Below, piece by piece: positions 17,694 through 26,355 of a DNA stretch of 64,000 nt; the first letter of the stretch is position 1, and the number at the start of each line of letters is the position of its first letter. The notes beneath the pieces were generated by a model that was not told where the DNA came from, made no database searches, and worked only from the letters and a program-made list of their open reading frames with translations. The position numbers and the translations under genes were made by a program. The stretch is taken from NCBI GenBank assembly GCA_027307165.1, contig DAHUXM010000021.1:62001-126000 (forward strand), read 5' to 3'. The stretch comes from Gemmatimonadota bacterium. Its GTDB lineage: Bacteria > Gemmatimonadota > Gemmatimonadetes > Gemmatimonadales > Gemmatimonadaceae.

Positions 17694-18602
17694 TCACACG
17701 CGACGGGCGAGCACGGCTGCGGCTGTGTCGTGCACCGGGGTCGGTATTCCAGTTTCGCGGCCGAAGCGCGACACCGCACCGCTCAGCACATCGAGCTCGG
17801 TCGGGCCGCCGCGCTCCACATCCAGCAGGAAGCTCGGCTTCATCGTCCCCGGAAGTCTGTCGATGTGATGCATCATGTCCGCCTCCTGTGATAGGGGAAT
17901 CGCTACCCCGCGCGCTCGGCCGACTGCGGCGATCTCACCCACCGCACGCTCTATCATTAGATGCCCGAGCTCGGTATCGCGAATGCTGGCGACATCGCTT
18001 CGTGCCATTCCGCATGCCGCGGCCATCGCGCACAACATGTTGAACTTGCGCCACAGCTCGACGATGATATTCGTCGTAGCGATGGCCTCGATGTCAGCTT
18101 CGCGCAGCGCCTCGACAAAGCGCGTCACTCGTTCCGATAACTCTCCATTCAGCTCGCCGACCACGATTCGCTCCTTCCACAAGGCTCGCTGAATCACGCC
18201 GGGCTCGGCCTTGTAGGCGCTGACATTGGTCTGACCGCCCAGTAGTTGCGAGCGCGGCACTCCCGCCCGCTGCAGATCGTCCGCGGCTTCGACACCGTTC
18301 AGAAGCGGAACTATGACGCTGCCGCCAAGCGCGAGTTGTCGCGCAACAGGAGCGACTTCGGCGAGGGAGTAGCTCTTGACCGCTACTATCGTGAATTCCG
18401 AGCCGGCCAGCTCATCCGGTGAATTGGTCGCGCCGATCGGGACGGTGAAGCTCCCGTTCGCGTCCCTGACGGTTATTCCGCCGGCGCGAATTGCCGCCAG
18501 ATTGTCGCCGCGCGCGTAGAGTACCACGTCGTGCCCGGCACGGGCGAGGAGGGCCCCGAAGTACCCGCCAACGCCGCCTGCGCCCAGAATTGCTATTCTC
18601 AT
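17694..18602 (-). CDS. panE: 2-dehydropantoate 2-reductase (ApbA/PanE family)
   Basis: NADPH-dependent reduction of ketopantoate to pantoate in coenzyme A synthesis, by family. N-terminal Rossmann motif ILGAGGVGGYFGALLARAGH, then VAVKSYSLAEVAP with the catalytic-region lysine, PLLNGVEAADDL, and the C-terminal helical domain with KFNMLCAMAAACG and SFLLDVERGGPTELD. 302 residues, normal. ATG at 18602. Other ApbA-family ketoacid reductases share these motifs, and no pan genes are adjacent. Confidence 0.88.
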   Translation of the reverse strand: MRIAILGAGGVGGYFGALLARAGHDVVLYARGDNLAAIRAGGITVRDANGSFTVPIGATNSPDELAGSEFTIVAVKSYSLAEVAPVARQLALGGSVIVPLLNGVEAADDLQRAGVPRSQLLGGQTNVSAYKAEPGVIQRALWKERIVVGELNGELSERVTRFVEALREADIEAIATTNIIVELWRKFNMLCAMAAACGMARSDVASIRDTELGHLMIERAVGEIAAVGRARGVAIPLSQEADMMHHIDRLPGTMKPSFLLDVERGGPTELDVLSGAVSRFGRETGIPTPVHDTAAAVLARRV

Positions 18603-18734
18603 CTTACGATCAGGTGATTGGTTCCGAAGTAAAGCAAGATGTAGCGATTTGGGCGCCGACGTGAGAGGGGAGGAAGCGATCGATGCGCGAGCCTTGTTTT
18701 TCCGCGGCCACTGTGCGAGCGTAGGCAACCAGAA

Positions 18735-20036
18735 ATGCGCCCATCCTCGATGACCCCCCGCCATACCCGTATCGCACGGCTGGCGTACGTCGCAATCATT
18801 CTCGTTGCAACGCTCAGCAACCTCCACGCGGATCCAACCTGGGCCGACGTTCCGCCGCGGCTCGCTCGCGCACTCGATCTCACGCCGCGTCTGAGCGACG
18901 CGATCGACGCCGTACGCAACATCCTTCTCTTCGCCGGTCTCGGGGTCGTCTGGATCGCTACGAGCAGACTGCGACGTCCCGGGGCAACGCTCCTTCGCGT
19001 TGTCATCATCTCATTCCTGATGAGTGGCTGCATCGAGACGCTGCAACTCTTCTCGCCAGTCCGTAATGCGAGTCTCATCGACGTAACGACCGATACCATC
19101 GGTGGCCTTGCTGGCGGCCTCATTACGCTAGCCGCGTTTGCGCTGATGAACAACAGGGCGGAAGAGCGGTCGTATTTCGGAATTCCGTCCGCGCTGTTTG
19201 CCGTGAGCTATGGCGTTGCGACGATCATGGAAGCGTTCATGCCGCTCTTCCGCCAGGATCTGTTGCCGCAGCTCGGAGGCAGCATCGACGAGCGCATCGG
19301 GCGAGCGATATCCGCGATCCGCCCCGAATCGATCACGCAGATCCCGCTGATCGACGTACTCATCTTCCTTCCCGCTGGCGCATTTTGCGCGATTGCCCTG
19401 AGGGAGGGCAGTGCATCAAGCGTAGCCGCGACGTTCGTCACGATCTGCGTCGCCGCGGTCGTCTATCCGCTCGTTGAAGTAGTGCATGGCGTCACAGCCG
19501 AGCCGATCATTCTTGGCGCGGCGCTCACTCACGTCGTTGCAGCGGCGTTCGGTGCCATGTGTGCCGCTGGTGCAATGGAATCGTTCGCCGCCAGATTCGC
19601 GATACGGCAACGCGCGCGAATCCTCGCTCTCGCTTATTCGCTGGCGATCGCGGTGTGGAGCTGGCGACCGTTCCGTCTCGATCTATCCAGCGCGGCGATG
19701 GCCGATCAGTTCACATCCAGTCATCTCGTTCCCCTTAAAGCACTCGCTGAGCGCGGAGATCTGTTCAGTGTGACGGACGTCGTCGCACAGGGAGTTCTCT
19801 TTGTGCCACTGGGCGCTCTTCTCGCCGTCTGGCCTCTACGCGTCAAGGGACCGCTGCGCGGCGTGCTGCCCGCGATCTATCTGGCCATACTACTCGAATC
19901 CGGGAAGATCCCGATCGCCGACCGGTTCATGGATGTGACCCACATTCTGATCCAGAGTGCGGGCGCCGCGCTTGGCTTTCTTCTGCTTCGACGCGTGGGA
20001 TACAAAGTTCGGGGCGAGCTGACCGATACGCGCTGA
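18735..20036 (+). CDS. polytopic membrane protein with two VanZ-like domains
   Basis: 433 residues with about ten hydrophobic segments. The VanZ signature appears twice. The first is DAVRNILLFAGLG with ETLQLF and SLIDVTTDTIGGLAGG (residues about 55-135). The second is VVAQGVLFVPLGALL with ESGKIPIADRFMDVTHI and AGAALGF (about 330-425). The middle also has a PLIDVLIFLPAGAF segment. VanZ proteins are linked to low-level teicoplanin resistance in some bacteria, but most have no known role. ATG at 18735 or 18750. Divergent from panE. Confidence 0.78.
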   Translation: MRPSSMTPRHTRIARLAYVAIILVATLSNLHADPTWADVPPRLARALDLTPRLSDAIDAVRNILLFAGLGVVWIATSRLRRPGATLLRVVIISFLMSGCIETLQLFSPVRNASLIDVTTDTIGGLAGGLITLAAFALMNNRAEERSYFGIPSALFAVSYGVATIMEAFMPLFRQDLLPQLGGSIDERIGRAISAIRPESITQIPLIDVLIFLPAGAFCAIALREGSASSVAATFVTICVAAVVYPLVEVVHGVTAEPIILGAALTHVVAAAFGAMCAAGAMESFAARFAIRQRARILALAYSLAIAVWSWRPFRLDLSSAAMADQFTSSHLVPLKALAERGDLFSVTDVVAQGVLFVPLGALLAVWPLRVKGPLRGVLPAIYLAILLESGKIPIADRFMDVTHILIQSAGAALGFLLLRRVGYKVRGELTDTR

Positions 20037-20039
20037 GTG

Positions 20040-20771
20040 CTATTTCCCCGGGCGAACCAGCAGCGTCTCGCCCGCTCGAATCCGGTCGCTCGCAAGATGA
20101 TTCCATTCCCTGAGCTGTGCGGGTGTCGCGTTGTAGCGTGAAGCGATTACGGACAATGCATCGCCCCGCTCGACCACGTAGTGCAACGGTTGCCTGAGCA
20201 GTTTCGCAAGCTGTTCCCGGAGCTCGCGATCCTGTGCCGCCGCCGCGCGTTCCTGAATCTTGCGTTTCGTGAGATAACCAACCAGCGAATCCAACTGCGC
20301 TTCATAACCCGATGACGCGGCGTATTGCTCCGTGCGATTCCCTCGGCGGATCACCACGCCGTGCGCAGTGAGCGAGTAGACACGCTGAAGCGAAGTCGAC
20401 AGAAGTGTGTCGTTGGGAAATTCGCTCGTGAGGATCGCGGCCGGAGCGTCGGCGCCCGCAAGCATGTCGCGCGGCTCGATGCCGATGAACAACACCCGCT
20501 CGGGCGTCGCGACGAGAAGGCCGTTCGCTGCGCGGAAGTAATTCGCCGGCCGCCGCCGGTAAACCCGGGCGATTCGTACCGGGTGCTCGTCGTAATGCAG
20601 CGCGCCACCGTCGAGTTCCCGCGTCGCATACGCCCACGCCGAGGCCGGATCGACCTGACGCATGAGGAACAAATATCCGACGGCGGCAACGACGACTATG
20701 AGCGTTATCGTACCGACGACGACACGCCGAATGAAGCGGCCAGCCCGGTACAGGCCTTCGGTTTCCTTCAC
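20040..20771 (-). CDS. membrane-anchored LysM-domain protein
   Basis: 243 residues. One N-terminal membrane helix (VVVGTITLIVVVAAVGYLFLM), a periplasmic middle domain with no recognised motif, a charged helical stretch (KRKIQERAAAAQDRELREQL) and a C-terminal LysM motif (HYVVERGDALSVIASRYNATPAQLREWNHL). LysM binds peptidoglycan, so it is likely tethered to membrane and wall. GTG start at 20771, no clear ribosome site. Converges with the VanZ gene three bases away; the other neighbour is a lytic transglycosylase operon. Confidence 0.82.
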   Translation of the reverse strand: MKETEGLYRAGRFIRRVVVGTITLIVVVAAVGYLFLMRQVDPASAWAYATRELDGGALHYDEHPVRIARVYRRRPANYFRAANGLLVATPERVLFIGIEPRDMLAGADAPAAILTSEFPNDTLLSTSLQRVYSLTAHGVVIRRGNRTEQYAASSGYEAQLDSLVGYLTKRKIQERAAAAQDRELREQLAKLLRQPLHYVVERGDALSVIASRYNATPAQLREWNHLASDRIRAGETLLVRPGK

Positions 20772-20810
20772 TCTGCGGGCTCGGGCCGGGCGCCCGCTCG
20801 CCGTAAACGG

Positions 20811-20839
20811 TTGACGTATAACATCAGCATCGCTATCAT
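20811..20839 (+). promoter_or_regulatory. sigma70-type promoter for the XRE regulator gene
   Basis: TTGACG at 20811, 17-base spacer, TATCAT at 20834-20839. It lies in a locally AT-rich stretch just before the gene; the -10 sits in TATCATGATA, a 10-base palindrome that could double as an autoregulatory site. Confidence 0.5.
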
Positions 20840-20875
20840 GATACGTATTGCAGTAATGGCATTAACTAGATAAGT

Positions 20876-21451
20876 ATGGCCGTGTGGATTGGCAGAGACC
20901 TGGAGCGTCTCCGAAAGCTCCGAGGTCTGCGCCGAGAGGACGTCGCTGCTCAGTTATCGCTATCTCCGTCAACCATACGTAACATCGAGCACGACGAGAG
21001 GTATAACGTCTCGCTCGATTTGTTGCGACAGGTAGCTGAGGTGTTGGGCGCAACGGTTCGGATCTCGATAGAGGTTCCAGAGCAGGCAGAGTTGGAAGAC
21101 ACGTCGGTTTCGGAACCGGTCGTGACAGAACATCAGGATAGCCGCCGTGTCGTTACCAACGAACGGTTCATTCGGCTTGTGCGTGAGCGATACCCCGACT
21201 GTCCGCTGACCAATTCCCAGATCGGTCGACGGATGTGGCAGTTCGCTCACTCGCGCGGTGCCGTGCTCGTAAGGGAACGTAAGCAACTGCGCCCATCGCT
21301 GGTCCAATCGACAGCGACGTACCGTGTTCCGACTACTTCGGCGGAATACGCAATGCGTGAGGGCGACATCGCTGTGCTCGACAGGTTTGCGGACCGGCTC
21401 GGGCGCGCTTTCAAGGATGGCAAGGGGCGCGTGCTGGTCCCGATCAAGTAA
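20876..21451 (+). CDS. XRE-family helix-turn-helix regulator
   Basis: 191 residues. The Cro/C1-type HTH covers about residues 9-62 (LERLRKLRGLRREDVAAQLSLSPSTIRNIE...). An acidic linker follows and then a C-terminal domain of about 100 residues I do not recognise (ERFIRLVRERYPDCPLTNSQIGRRMWQFAHSRG). No toxin partner or protease motif is present. ATG at 20876. Ends 12 bases before a lytic transglycosylase gene, so the two are probably one operon. Confidence 0.85.
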   Translation: MAVWIGRDLERLRKLRGLRREDVAAQLSLSPSTIRNIEHDERYNVSLDLLRQVAEVLGATVRISIEVPEQAELEDTSVSEPVVTEHQDSRRVVTNERFIRLVRERYPDCPLTNSQIGRRMWQFAHSRGAVLVRERKQLRPSLVQSTATYRVPTTSAEYAMREGDIAVLDRFADRLGRAFKDGKGRVLVPIK

Positions 21452-21462
21452 GGGAGTCGAGT

Positions 21463-22140
21463 TTGGTTCAGTTATTCGATAGACGCGAGACACGGGCAGA
21501 AGTAAAATCGACCCCGCGCAGCATCGTGCGGTGGATGGGAACTGTAAAGTCCGTGAGCCACTTCATCGCCGCTGGCGCGCTTCTCGTCGCGGGCGTGGTA
21601 TTCACCGCACAGCTGCCACCCCCCACGCTGCGGCAGCCTGCAGCGGGAATCCAGATGGCAGGAGCGATCATCGAAGCTCCGTCGTTCAGCAGGGAGGCAT
21701 TTCGCCTCTCCGAAGTGCTGCAGCATTACACCTCGGATCAGGCGACCGCCGACAGGATCGCAGGCGCGATAGTCGATGAGGGAACCCGCCGCAACCTCGA
21801 TCCGGCGCTCCTAGCAGGAGTGCTGCTTACCGAAGACGTGACGCTGGACACGACAGCACGCAGCTTCGTCGGCGCGCGTGGGCTGATGCAGGTGATGCCG
21901 GACCATGCCGGAAAGTGGGGTTGCAGCTCATCGAATCTGTTCTCGATCGAATCCAACATCTGTCACGGTGCAAGCATTCTGCAGGACAACGTCCGCAATT
22001 CGCCCAACATGCGGACGGCACTTCTCCGATACAACGGCTGCGTTCACGGAAGCAACACGCCCGGATGCCACAGCTATCCTGACAAGGTGATGCGTGCAGC
22101 CAATCGCACCACCGCGCAGATGCTTGCGCTCGCTGAGTAA
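21463..22140 (+). CDS. SLT-type lytic transglycosylase, membrane-anchored
   Basis: 225 residues. One N-terminal hydrophobic segment (HFIAAGALLVAGVVFTAQL), then a goose-lysozyme-like fold: LLAGVLLTED, where E is the likely catalytic acid, SFVGARGLMQVMPDHAGKWG, NICHGASILQDNV, LLRYNGCVHG and SYPDKVM. Four cysteines suggest disulfides. Cleaves glycan strands of peptidoglycan. TTG at 21463 has AGGGAG seven bases upstream; ATG 21535 is an alternative but without a ribosome site. Confidence 0.85.
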   Translation: MVQLFDRRETRAEVKSTPRSIVRWMGTVKSVSHFIAAGALLVAGVVFTAQLPPPTLRQPAAGIQMAGAIIEAPSFSREAFRLSEVLQHYTSDQATADRIAGAIVDEGTRRNLDPALLAGVLLTEDVTLDTTARSFVGARGLMQVMPDHAGKWGCSSSNLFSIESNICHGASILQDNVRNSPNMRTALLRYNGCVHGSNTPGCHSYPDKVMRAANRTTAQMLALAE

Positions 22141-22168
22141 CTGGCGGTTGTAACGGATTCATTTACAC

Positions 22169-22214
22169 GAATGCCTCCGACCGATCGACACGCGTTGATC
22201 AGTCGGAGGCATTC
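22169..22214 (+). terminator. hairpin terminator after the transglycosylase gene
   Basis: 13-bp perfect stem (22169-22181 with 22202-22214) and a 20-base loop that can pair further (GATC/GATC), followed by TGCATTTAT. The weak T-run leaves directionality uncertain; it also faces the end of the minus-strand dinB-like gene. Confidence 0.65.
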
Positions 22215-22240
22215 TGCATTTATCGCAGCCAGTTCGCTGT

Positions 22241-22798
22241 TTACATCTCCGGCTTGGCGCCCCGTGCGGTAGGCGGGAGGATTCCGTTCAGGCGCAGATA
22301 GATCGCCGACGCTCCATAGTGGTCAGACCAGTCTCCGACGAGAGATACCATCGCACCACCACGCGAAATCTTTCTGCCGCCGAAGAATGGCACCATGTCG
22401 CCCATCTTCGAGTCATCGACGGGAGCAAGTGTGGTCGTGCAGTAGTCGAATGACTGCTTGATGCGCGCAACTATGGAATCCTTGCTGGCGGTCGGTGCAA
22501 GCTTGGCTTGCTGCGGAGCCTTCGTACCGGCGATCGTCGCGCACATGAACTCATTCGATCCGGCAACGTGCAGCATCAGTTGGCCAAAGCTCATCTGTGC
22601 CGCCGTTGGCTTGAAGCCATACTTATCCGCCGGCATTGCCTCGGCCGCCGCTACGAGGTTTCGCTCCGAGCTCTTGAGCTCGTTCTTCAGCGTTGTGGAG
22701 ATGGGGTTCGCCTGCGTTTCCTGCGCGGCAAGCGGCAGCGTGGCTGAAAGCGACAACATGCATACAGACAGCGCGATACCGGTACGAATCGAGCGCAT
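22241..22798 (-). CDS. secreted DinB-family protein
   Basis: 185 residues with a clear signal peptide (MRSIRTGIALSVCMLSLSATLPLAAQE). The mature part is a DinB/YfiT four-helix bundle: SERNLVAAAEAMPADKYGFKP, SFGQLMLHVAGSNEFMC and GDWSDHYGASAIYLRLNG, with histidines at two of the usual metal positions. DinB proteins are putative metal-dependent thiol transferases; a secreted form is typical of large-genome environmental bacteria. ATG at 22798 behind AAGGGAAGG. The same frame stays open far upstream across the opposite gene, which is a shadow. Confidence 0.88.
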   Translation of the reverse strand: MRSIRTGIALSVCMLSLSATLPLAAQETQANPISTTLKNELKSSERNLVAAAEAMPADKYGFKPTAAQMSFGQLMLHVAGSNEFMCATIAGTKAPQQAKLAPTASKDSIVARIKQSFDYCTTTLAPVDDSKMGDMVPFFGGRKISRGGAMVSLVGDWSDHYGASAIYLRLNGILPPTARGAKPEM

Positions 22799-22972
22799 TT
22801 TTACTGCCTTCCCTTGAGAGGTGGAATTATGACGTCCGAAGACTGCTGAAACGTGCGCTCCACGTGGCACGGGCCGCAAGGATGAAGCTGCGAACGGCCG
22901 TGGATCGCGTCCGGACGGCGGCGCGACTCGCACCCTCTCGAATAAACGCGCCACCGGTGCCACGTTTGTCTC

Positions 22973-24280
22973 ATGAAAAATCTTCGATCCCCGATTCTGA
23001 TCGGCGCTGCGGCCCTGTCGGTCGGCCTGGCCGCGCCGCTCTCGGCGCAGCGACCTGTCAGGCCGGACACTGCAACTCCCGTACTCCTGATCCCGGACCA
23101 GGTATTTGACGCGCCCGCCGGCGTCGAGCGGCCGGGCTGGGTCGTGCTGGTGCGTGGCGAGAAGATCGTGGCCGTTGGCCCGCGAGCCAGCGTCGAGGTG
23201 CCAGCCGGCACCCGTCAGATCGCGCTCGCCGGAACGACGCTCATGCCGGGCCTCATCGAAGCTCACTCGCACATGATGCTGCATCCGTACAACGAGACAT
23301 CGTGGAACGACCAGGTGCTGAAGGAGCCCCTGGCATTGCGTGTTGCCCGGGCTACCGTCAGCGCGCGCAACACGCTGCTCGCTGGTTTCACCACGACTCG
23401 GGACTTGGGCACCGAGGGCGCCGGTGACGCGGATGTCGGCCTCAAGCAGGCTATAGATCAGAAGATCATTCCCGGGCCGCGAATGCTCGTCGTGACGCGT
23501 GCGATCGTCGCGACCGGAAGCTACGGGCCCAAGGGATTCGATCCGCGCTGGGACGTGCCGCAAGGCGCCCAGGAAGCGAGTGGCATCGACGGAGTCATGC
23601 TCGCGACGCGTGAGCAGATCAAGCACGGTGCGGACTGGATCAAGGTGTACGCCGACTATCGCTGGGGGCCGCGCGGCGAGGCGGAGCCGACGTTCACGGA
23701 AGAAGAGTTGAAAGCCATCGTGGAAGTCGCGCATTCGAGCGGCAGAATGGTAACTGTACATTCGGCGACCGCTGAAGGAATGCGCCGCTCTGTTCTCGCG
23801 GGAGTGAATACGATCGAGCATGGCGATGGCGGCACGCCGGAAGTATTTCGCCTGATGGCCGAGCACGGCGTCGCCTTGTGTCCGACGCTCGCGGCAGGCG
23901 ATGCAATCGCACAGTACGGCGGTTGGCGAAAGGGAATCGATCCGGAGCCGGCAGGGATCACCGCCAAGCGCACGAGCTTCAAGGCTGCGCTCGCTGCCGG
24001 AGTAACGATCATCGCTGGCGGCGATGTCGGCGTATTCACGCACGGCGACAATGCGCGCGAGATCGAGATGATGGTGGACTACGGAATGACGCCGGTCGCC
24101 GCGCTTCAGTCCGCGACGTCAACGTCCGCACGCGTACTCGGACTCGGCGACCGCCTCGGCACTGTCAAGCCGGGATTGTACGCAGATCTGATTGCGGTCT
24201 CCGGTGATCCGCTCAAGGACATTCACGCGATCCGCCAGGTCCGCATGGTCATGAAGGGCGGGGAGATATTCAAGCAGTAA
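22973..24280 (+). CDS. secreted metal-dependent amidohydrolase (imidazolonepropionase/prolidase-like)
   Basis: 435 residues, signal peptide to LSAQ. TIM-barrel amidohydrolase motifs: HxH in EAHSHMMLH, carboxylated-lysine candidate in [10 protein letters not shown] in [11 protein letters not shown] in NTIEHGDGG, and the final Asp in [13 protein letters not shown]. The C-terminal composite beta domain has [19 protein letters not shown]. Likely hydrolyses dipeptides or cyclic amides outside the cytoplasm. Divergent from the DinB gene with 174 bases between them. ATG at 22973. Confidence 0.9.
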   Translation: MKNLRSPILIGAAALSVGLAAPLSAQRPVRPDTATPVLLIPDQVFDAPAGVERPGWVVLVRGEKIVAVGPRASVEVPAGTRQIALAGTTLMPGLIEAHSHMMLHPYNETSWNDQVLKEPLALRVARATVSARNTLLAGFTTTRDLGTEGAGDADVGLKQAIDQKIIPGPRMLVVTRAIVATGSYGPKGFDPRWDVPQGAQEASGIDGVMLATREQIKHGADWIKVYADYRWGPRGEAEPTFTEEELKAIVEVAHSSGRMVTVHSATAEGMRRSVLAGVNTIEHGDGGTPEVFRLMAEHGVALCPTLAAGDAIAQYGGWRKGIDPEPAGITAKRTSFKAALAAGVTIIAGGDVGVFTHGDNAREIEMMVDYGMTPVAALQSATSTSARVLGLGDRLGTVKPGLYADLIAVSGDPLKDIHAIRQVRMVMKGGEIFKQ

Positions 24281-24301
24281 ATTCGCAAATTTTCTGCTGA
24301 C

Positions 24302-24434
24302 GATTCGTCATTCCCGCGAAAGCGGGGATCCATCTGCTGCCGATCTGCTTTCGGCTGTCATCGCATCCAGAGATCGATAACATGGATTCCCGAGGCGCGG
24401 ATGCATCCGCGCCCTACAGCGGGAATGAGGAATC
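24302..24434. repeat. composite REP-like palindromic element
   Basis: Outer arms 24302-24317 and 24419-24434 are complementary over 16 bp with one mismatch. Inside are GCGGGGATCCAT/ATGGATTCCCG arms and, at 24394-24413, the perfect 20-base palindrome GGCGCGGATGCATCCGCGCC. Related pieces occur at 14334 and 61855. Lies between convergent genes. Confidence 0.75.
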
Positions 24435-24473
24435 TTCGCAATACGCCATCCCTTCTACCGGCCGGCTGTAGAA

Positions 24474-26354
24474 CTACTTGTAACCCGCCGCCTGCATCGT
24501 GAACAGCTCATTGTACAGACCGGCGTTGGCGAGCAATTCCTCGTGCGTACCTTCTTCTTCGAGCTGTCCGTTGCGCAGCACGAGAATGCGGTCGGCCATT
24601 CGCACGGTCGAGAACCGGTGCGATATCAGCACCGCCATTCTGCCAGCGACGAGCTCCGAGAAGCGCAGGAATACTTCGTATTCCGCGCGAGCGTCCAGCG
24701 CCGCCGTCGGCTCGTCCAGTATGAGGACCTGTGCTGCGCGAAGATACGCGCGCGCCAGAGCGACCTTCTGCCACTCTCCACCAGACAGATCGACGCCGTT
24801 CTCGAATCTGCGGCCGAGCATCTGGCGGTAGCCTTCCTTGAATCGCGGAAGAAGCGAGGCAGCTAGCGATTGCTCCGCGGCATTCTCTATCAACGCTGGT
24901 ACGGGTTGGTCCATTCCCTCCAGTGCTTGCTCGACCGCGTTGATCTCGCCGACGCCAATGTTCTCGTCGAAGCGCATGTCGTAGCGCACGAAATCCTGGA
25001 AGATCACACCGATGGTCGAGCGCACCGACGCGAGGTCGTACTCGCGAAGATCCCTGCCGTCGAGCAGGATGCGCCCCTCGCTCGGATCGTACAGTCGTGC
25101 GAGCAACTTTGTGACCGTCGTTTTTCCGGCGCCGTTCTCACCCACGAGTGCGATTCGCTCGCCGGGAGTGAGGGTGAAGTTCAGGCCGCGGACGGCCCAG
25201 CGCTCCTCGCTTCCGGGATACTGGAAACCAACATTCTCAAAGACGAACCCTTCCCGAATCGGATCCGGAACCGGTGGCGCGTTCAAGCGTCCGGAAATCG
25301 TCGGCTTCATGTCGAAGAATTCGAATAGATCGCGCAGATAAAGAGCCTGCTCGTACACGCCGCTCGCGGCCATCAGGATGCTCTGGATCACATCGCGGCC
25401 GCGGCCGAACGATGCCGCGAGAAATGTCAGCGTTCCGACCGTGATCTGGCCGCGCACCGCGCTCAACAGGATGATCACGTACGCCGCGTAATATCCGACT
25501 GTGCCGAGGAACGAGAGAAGGGTACTGACGATCGCGCGACGAACGGAGAGCTTCTTGTTCTCGTCGAAGAAACGCTGCGACAGCTCGTCGTACTTTCGCG
25601 TGAGCCAGCCGGCGAGTCCGAACATGTGGACTTCTTTCGCGGTCTCATCGCTCGCCCCAACATAGCGCAGGTAGTCCAGCTGCCGGCGCTCCGGCGTCCA
25701 GCGGAACAGCAGCGAATACCCGAGTGATGCGTAGTGCGTCTCGCCCAGGAAGCTCGGCACGATCGCGATCACGAGCAGCAGAAGCAGCCACGGACTGTTG
25801 ACGACGAGCGCGCCGGCAAGAGTGAGGAGCGTAAGGAAGTCCTGGCCGATGCCCAACAGCTGCGTGAGCAACGCGATGCGGCCGACGGTCTGGCGTCGCG
25901 CGCGCTCGAGGTGATCGTAGAAATCCGGATTCTCGAACTGTGCGAGATCGAGTGTCGCGGCGTGTTGCATCAACCGCACGCTCATCCTGTTCGAGAAGAG
26001 ATCGCTCAGAAGACTCTCGACCAGGGCCGATACGCGCGCCATGATCTCGCCGGCCGCAACGATTGCGAGCTCCATCGCGATGTAGCGCCACAGCGCAGTG
26101 AGCGTCCCGTTGCCGGCCCGCGCGGCGATTACTCCGTCGATGATGAGCTTGCCGATCCAGAACGTCGCGACAGGTATGAACGCCCGCGCGACGCGAAGCA
26201 GGATCATAGTGAGCGCGTAGCCGCGATGCGTCTCCCACACCATGCGCACGAGCGGCGGGACATACCTCAGAGCCGCGCGGCGCTCGGCCCACGTCGCGTT
26301 CTCGGCTTCCGCGCGGTCGCGAGCACGTCCGCCGTGGACGCCGGGACCAGCCAT
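24474..26354 (-). CDS. ABC exporter, fused membrane and ATPase domains
   Basis: 626 residues. Six-helix exporter membrane domain (about 40-330), then the nucleotide-binding domain: Walker A GENGAGKTT, Q-loop FQDFVRYD, signature LSGGEWQK, Walker B VLILDEPTAALD, H-loop ISHRFS. Functions as a dimer exporting lipid, peptide or drug; the sequence does not tell which. ATG at 26354 begins one base after the stop of the MBL-rhodanese gene upstream, so the two are co-transcribed. Confidence 0.92.
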   Translation of the reverse strand: MAGPGVHGGRARDRAEAENATWAERRAALRYVPPLVRMVWETHRGYALTMILLRVARAFIPVATFWIGKLIIDGVIAARAGNGTLTALWRYIAMELAIVAAGEIMARVSALVESLLSDLFSNRMSVRLMQHAATLDLAQFENPDFYDHLERARRQTVGRIALLTQLLGIGQDFLTLLTLAGALVVNSPWLLLLLVIAIVPSFLGETHYASLGYSLLFRWTPERRQLDYLRYVGASDETAKEVHMFGLAGWLTRKYDELSQRFFDENKKLSVRRAIVSTLLSFLGTVGYYAAYVIILLSAVRGQITVGTLTFLAASFGRGRDVIQSILMAASGVYEQALYLRDLFEFFDMKPTISGRLNAPPVPDPIREGFVFENVGFQYPGSEERWAVRGLNFTLTPGERIALVGENGAGKTTVTKLLARLYDPSEGRILLDGRDLREYDLASVRSTIGVIFQDFVRYDMRFDENIGVGEINAVEQALEGMDQPVPALIENAAEQSLAASLLPRFKEGYRQMLGRRFENGVDLSGGEWQKVALARAYLRAAQVLILDEPTAALDARAEYEVFLRFSELVAGRMAVLISHRFSTVRMADRILVLRNGQLEEEGTHEELLANAGLYNELFTMQAAGYK

Positions 26355-26355
26355 C

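Noticed and set aside
22799-24043. Long minus-strand open frame continuing upstream of the DinB gene
   Set aside because: It is antisense to a clear amidohydrolase, Arg/His-rich, without family motifs; the DinB gene has its own ATG, ribosome site and signal peptide at 22798.
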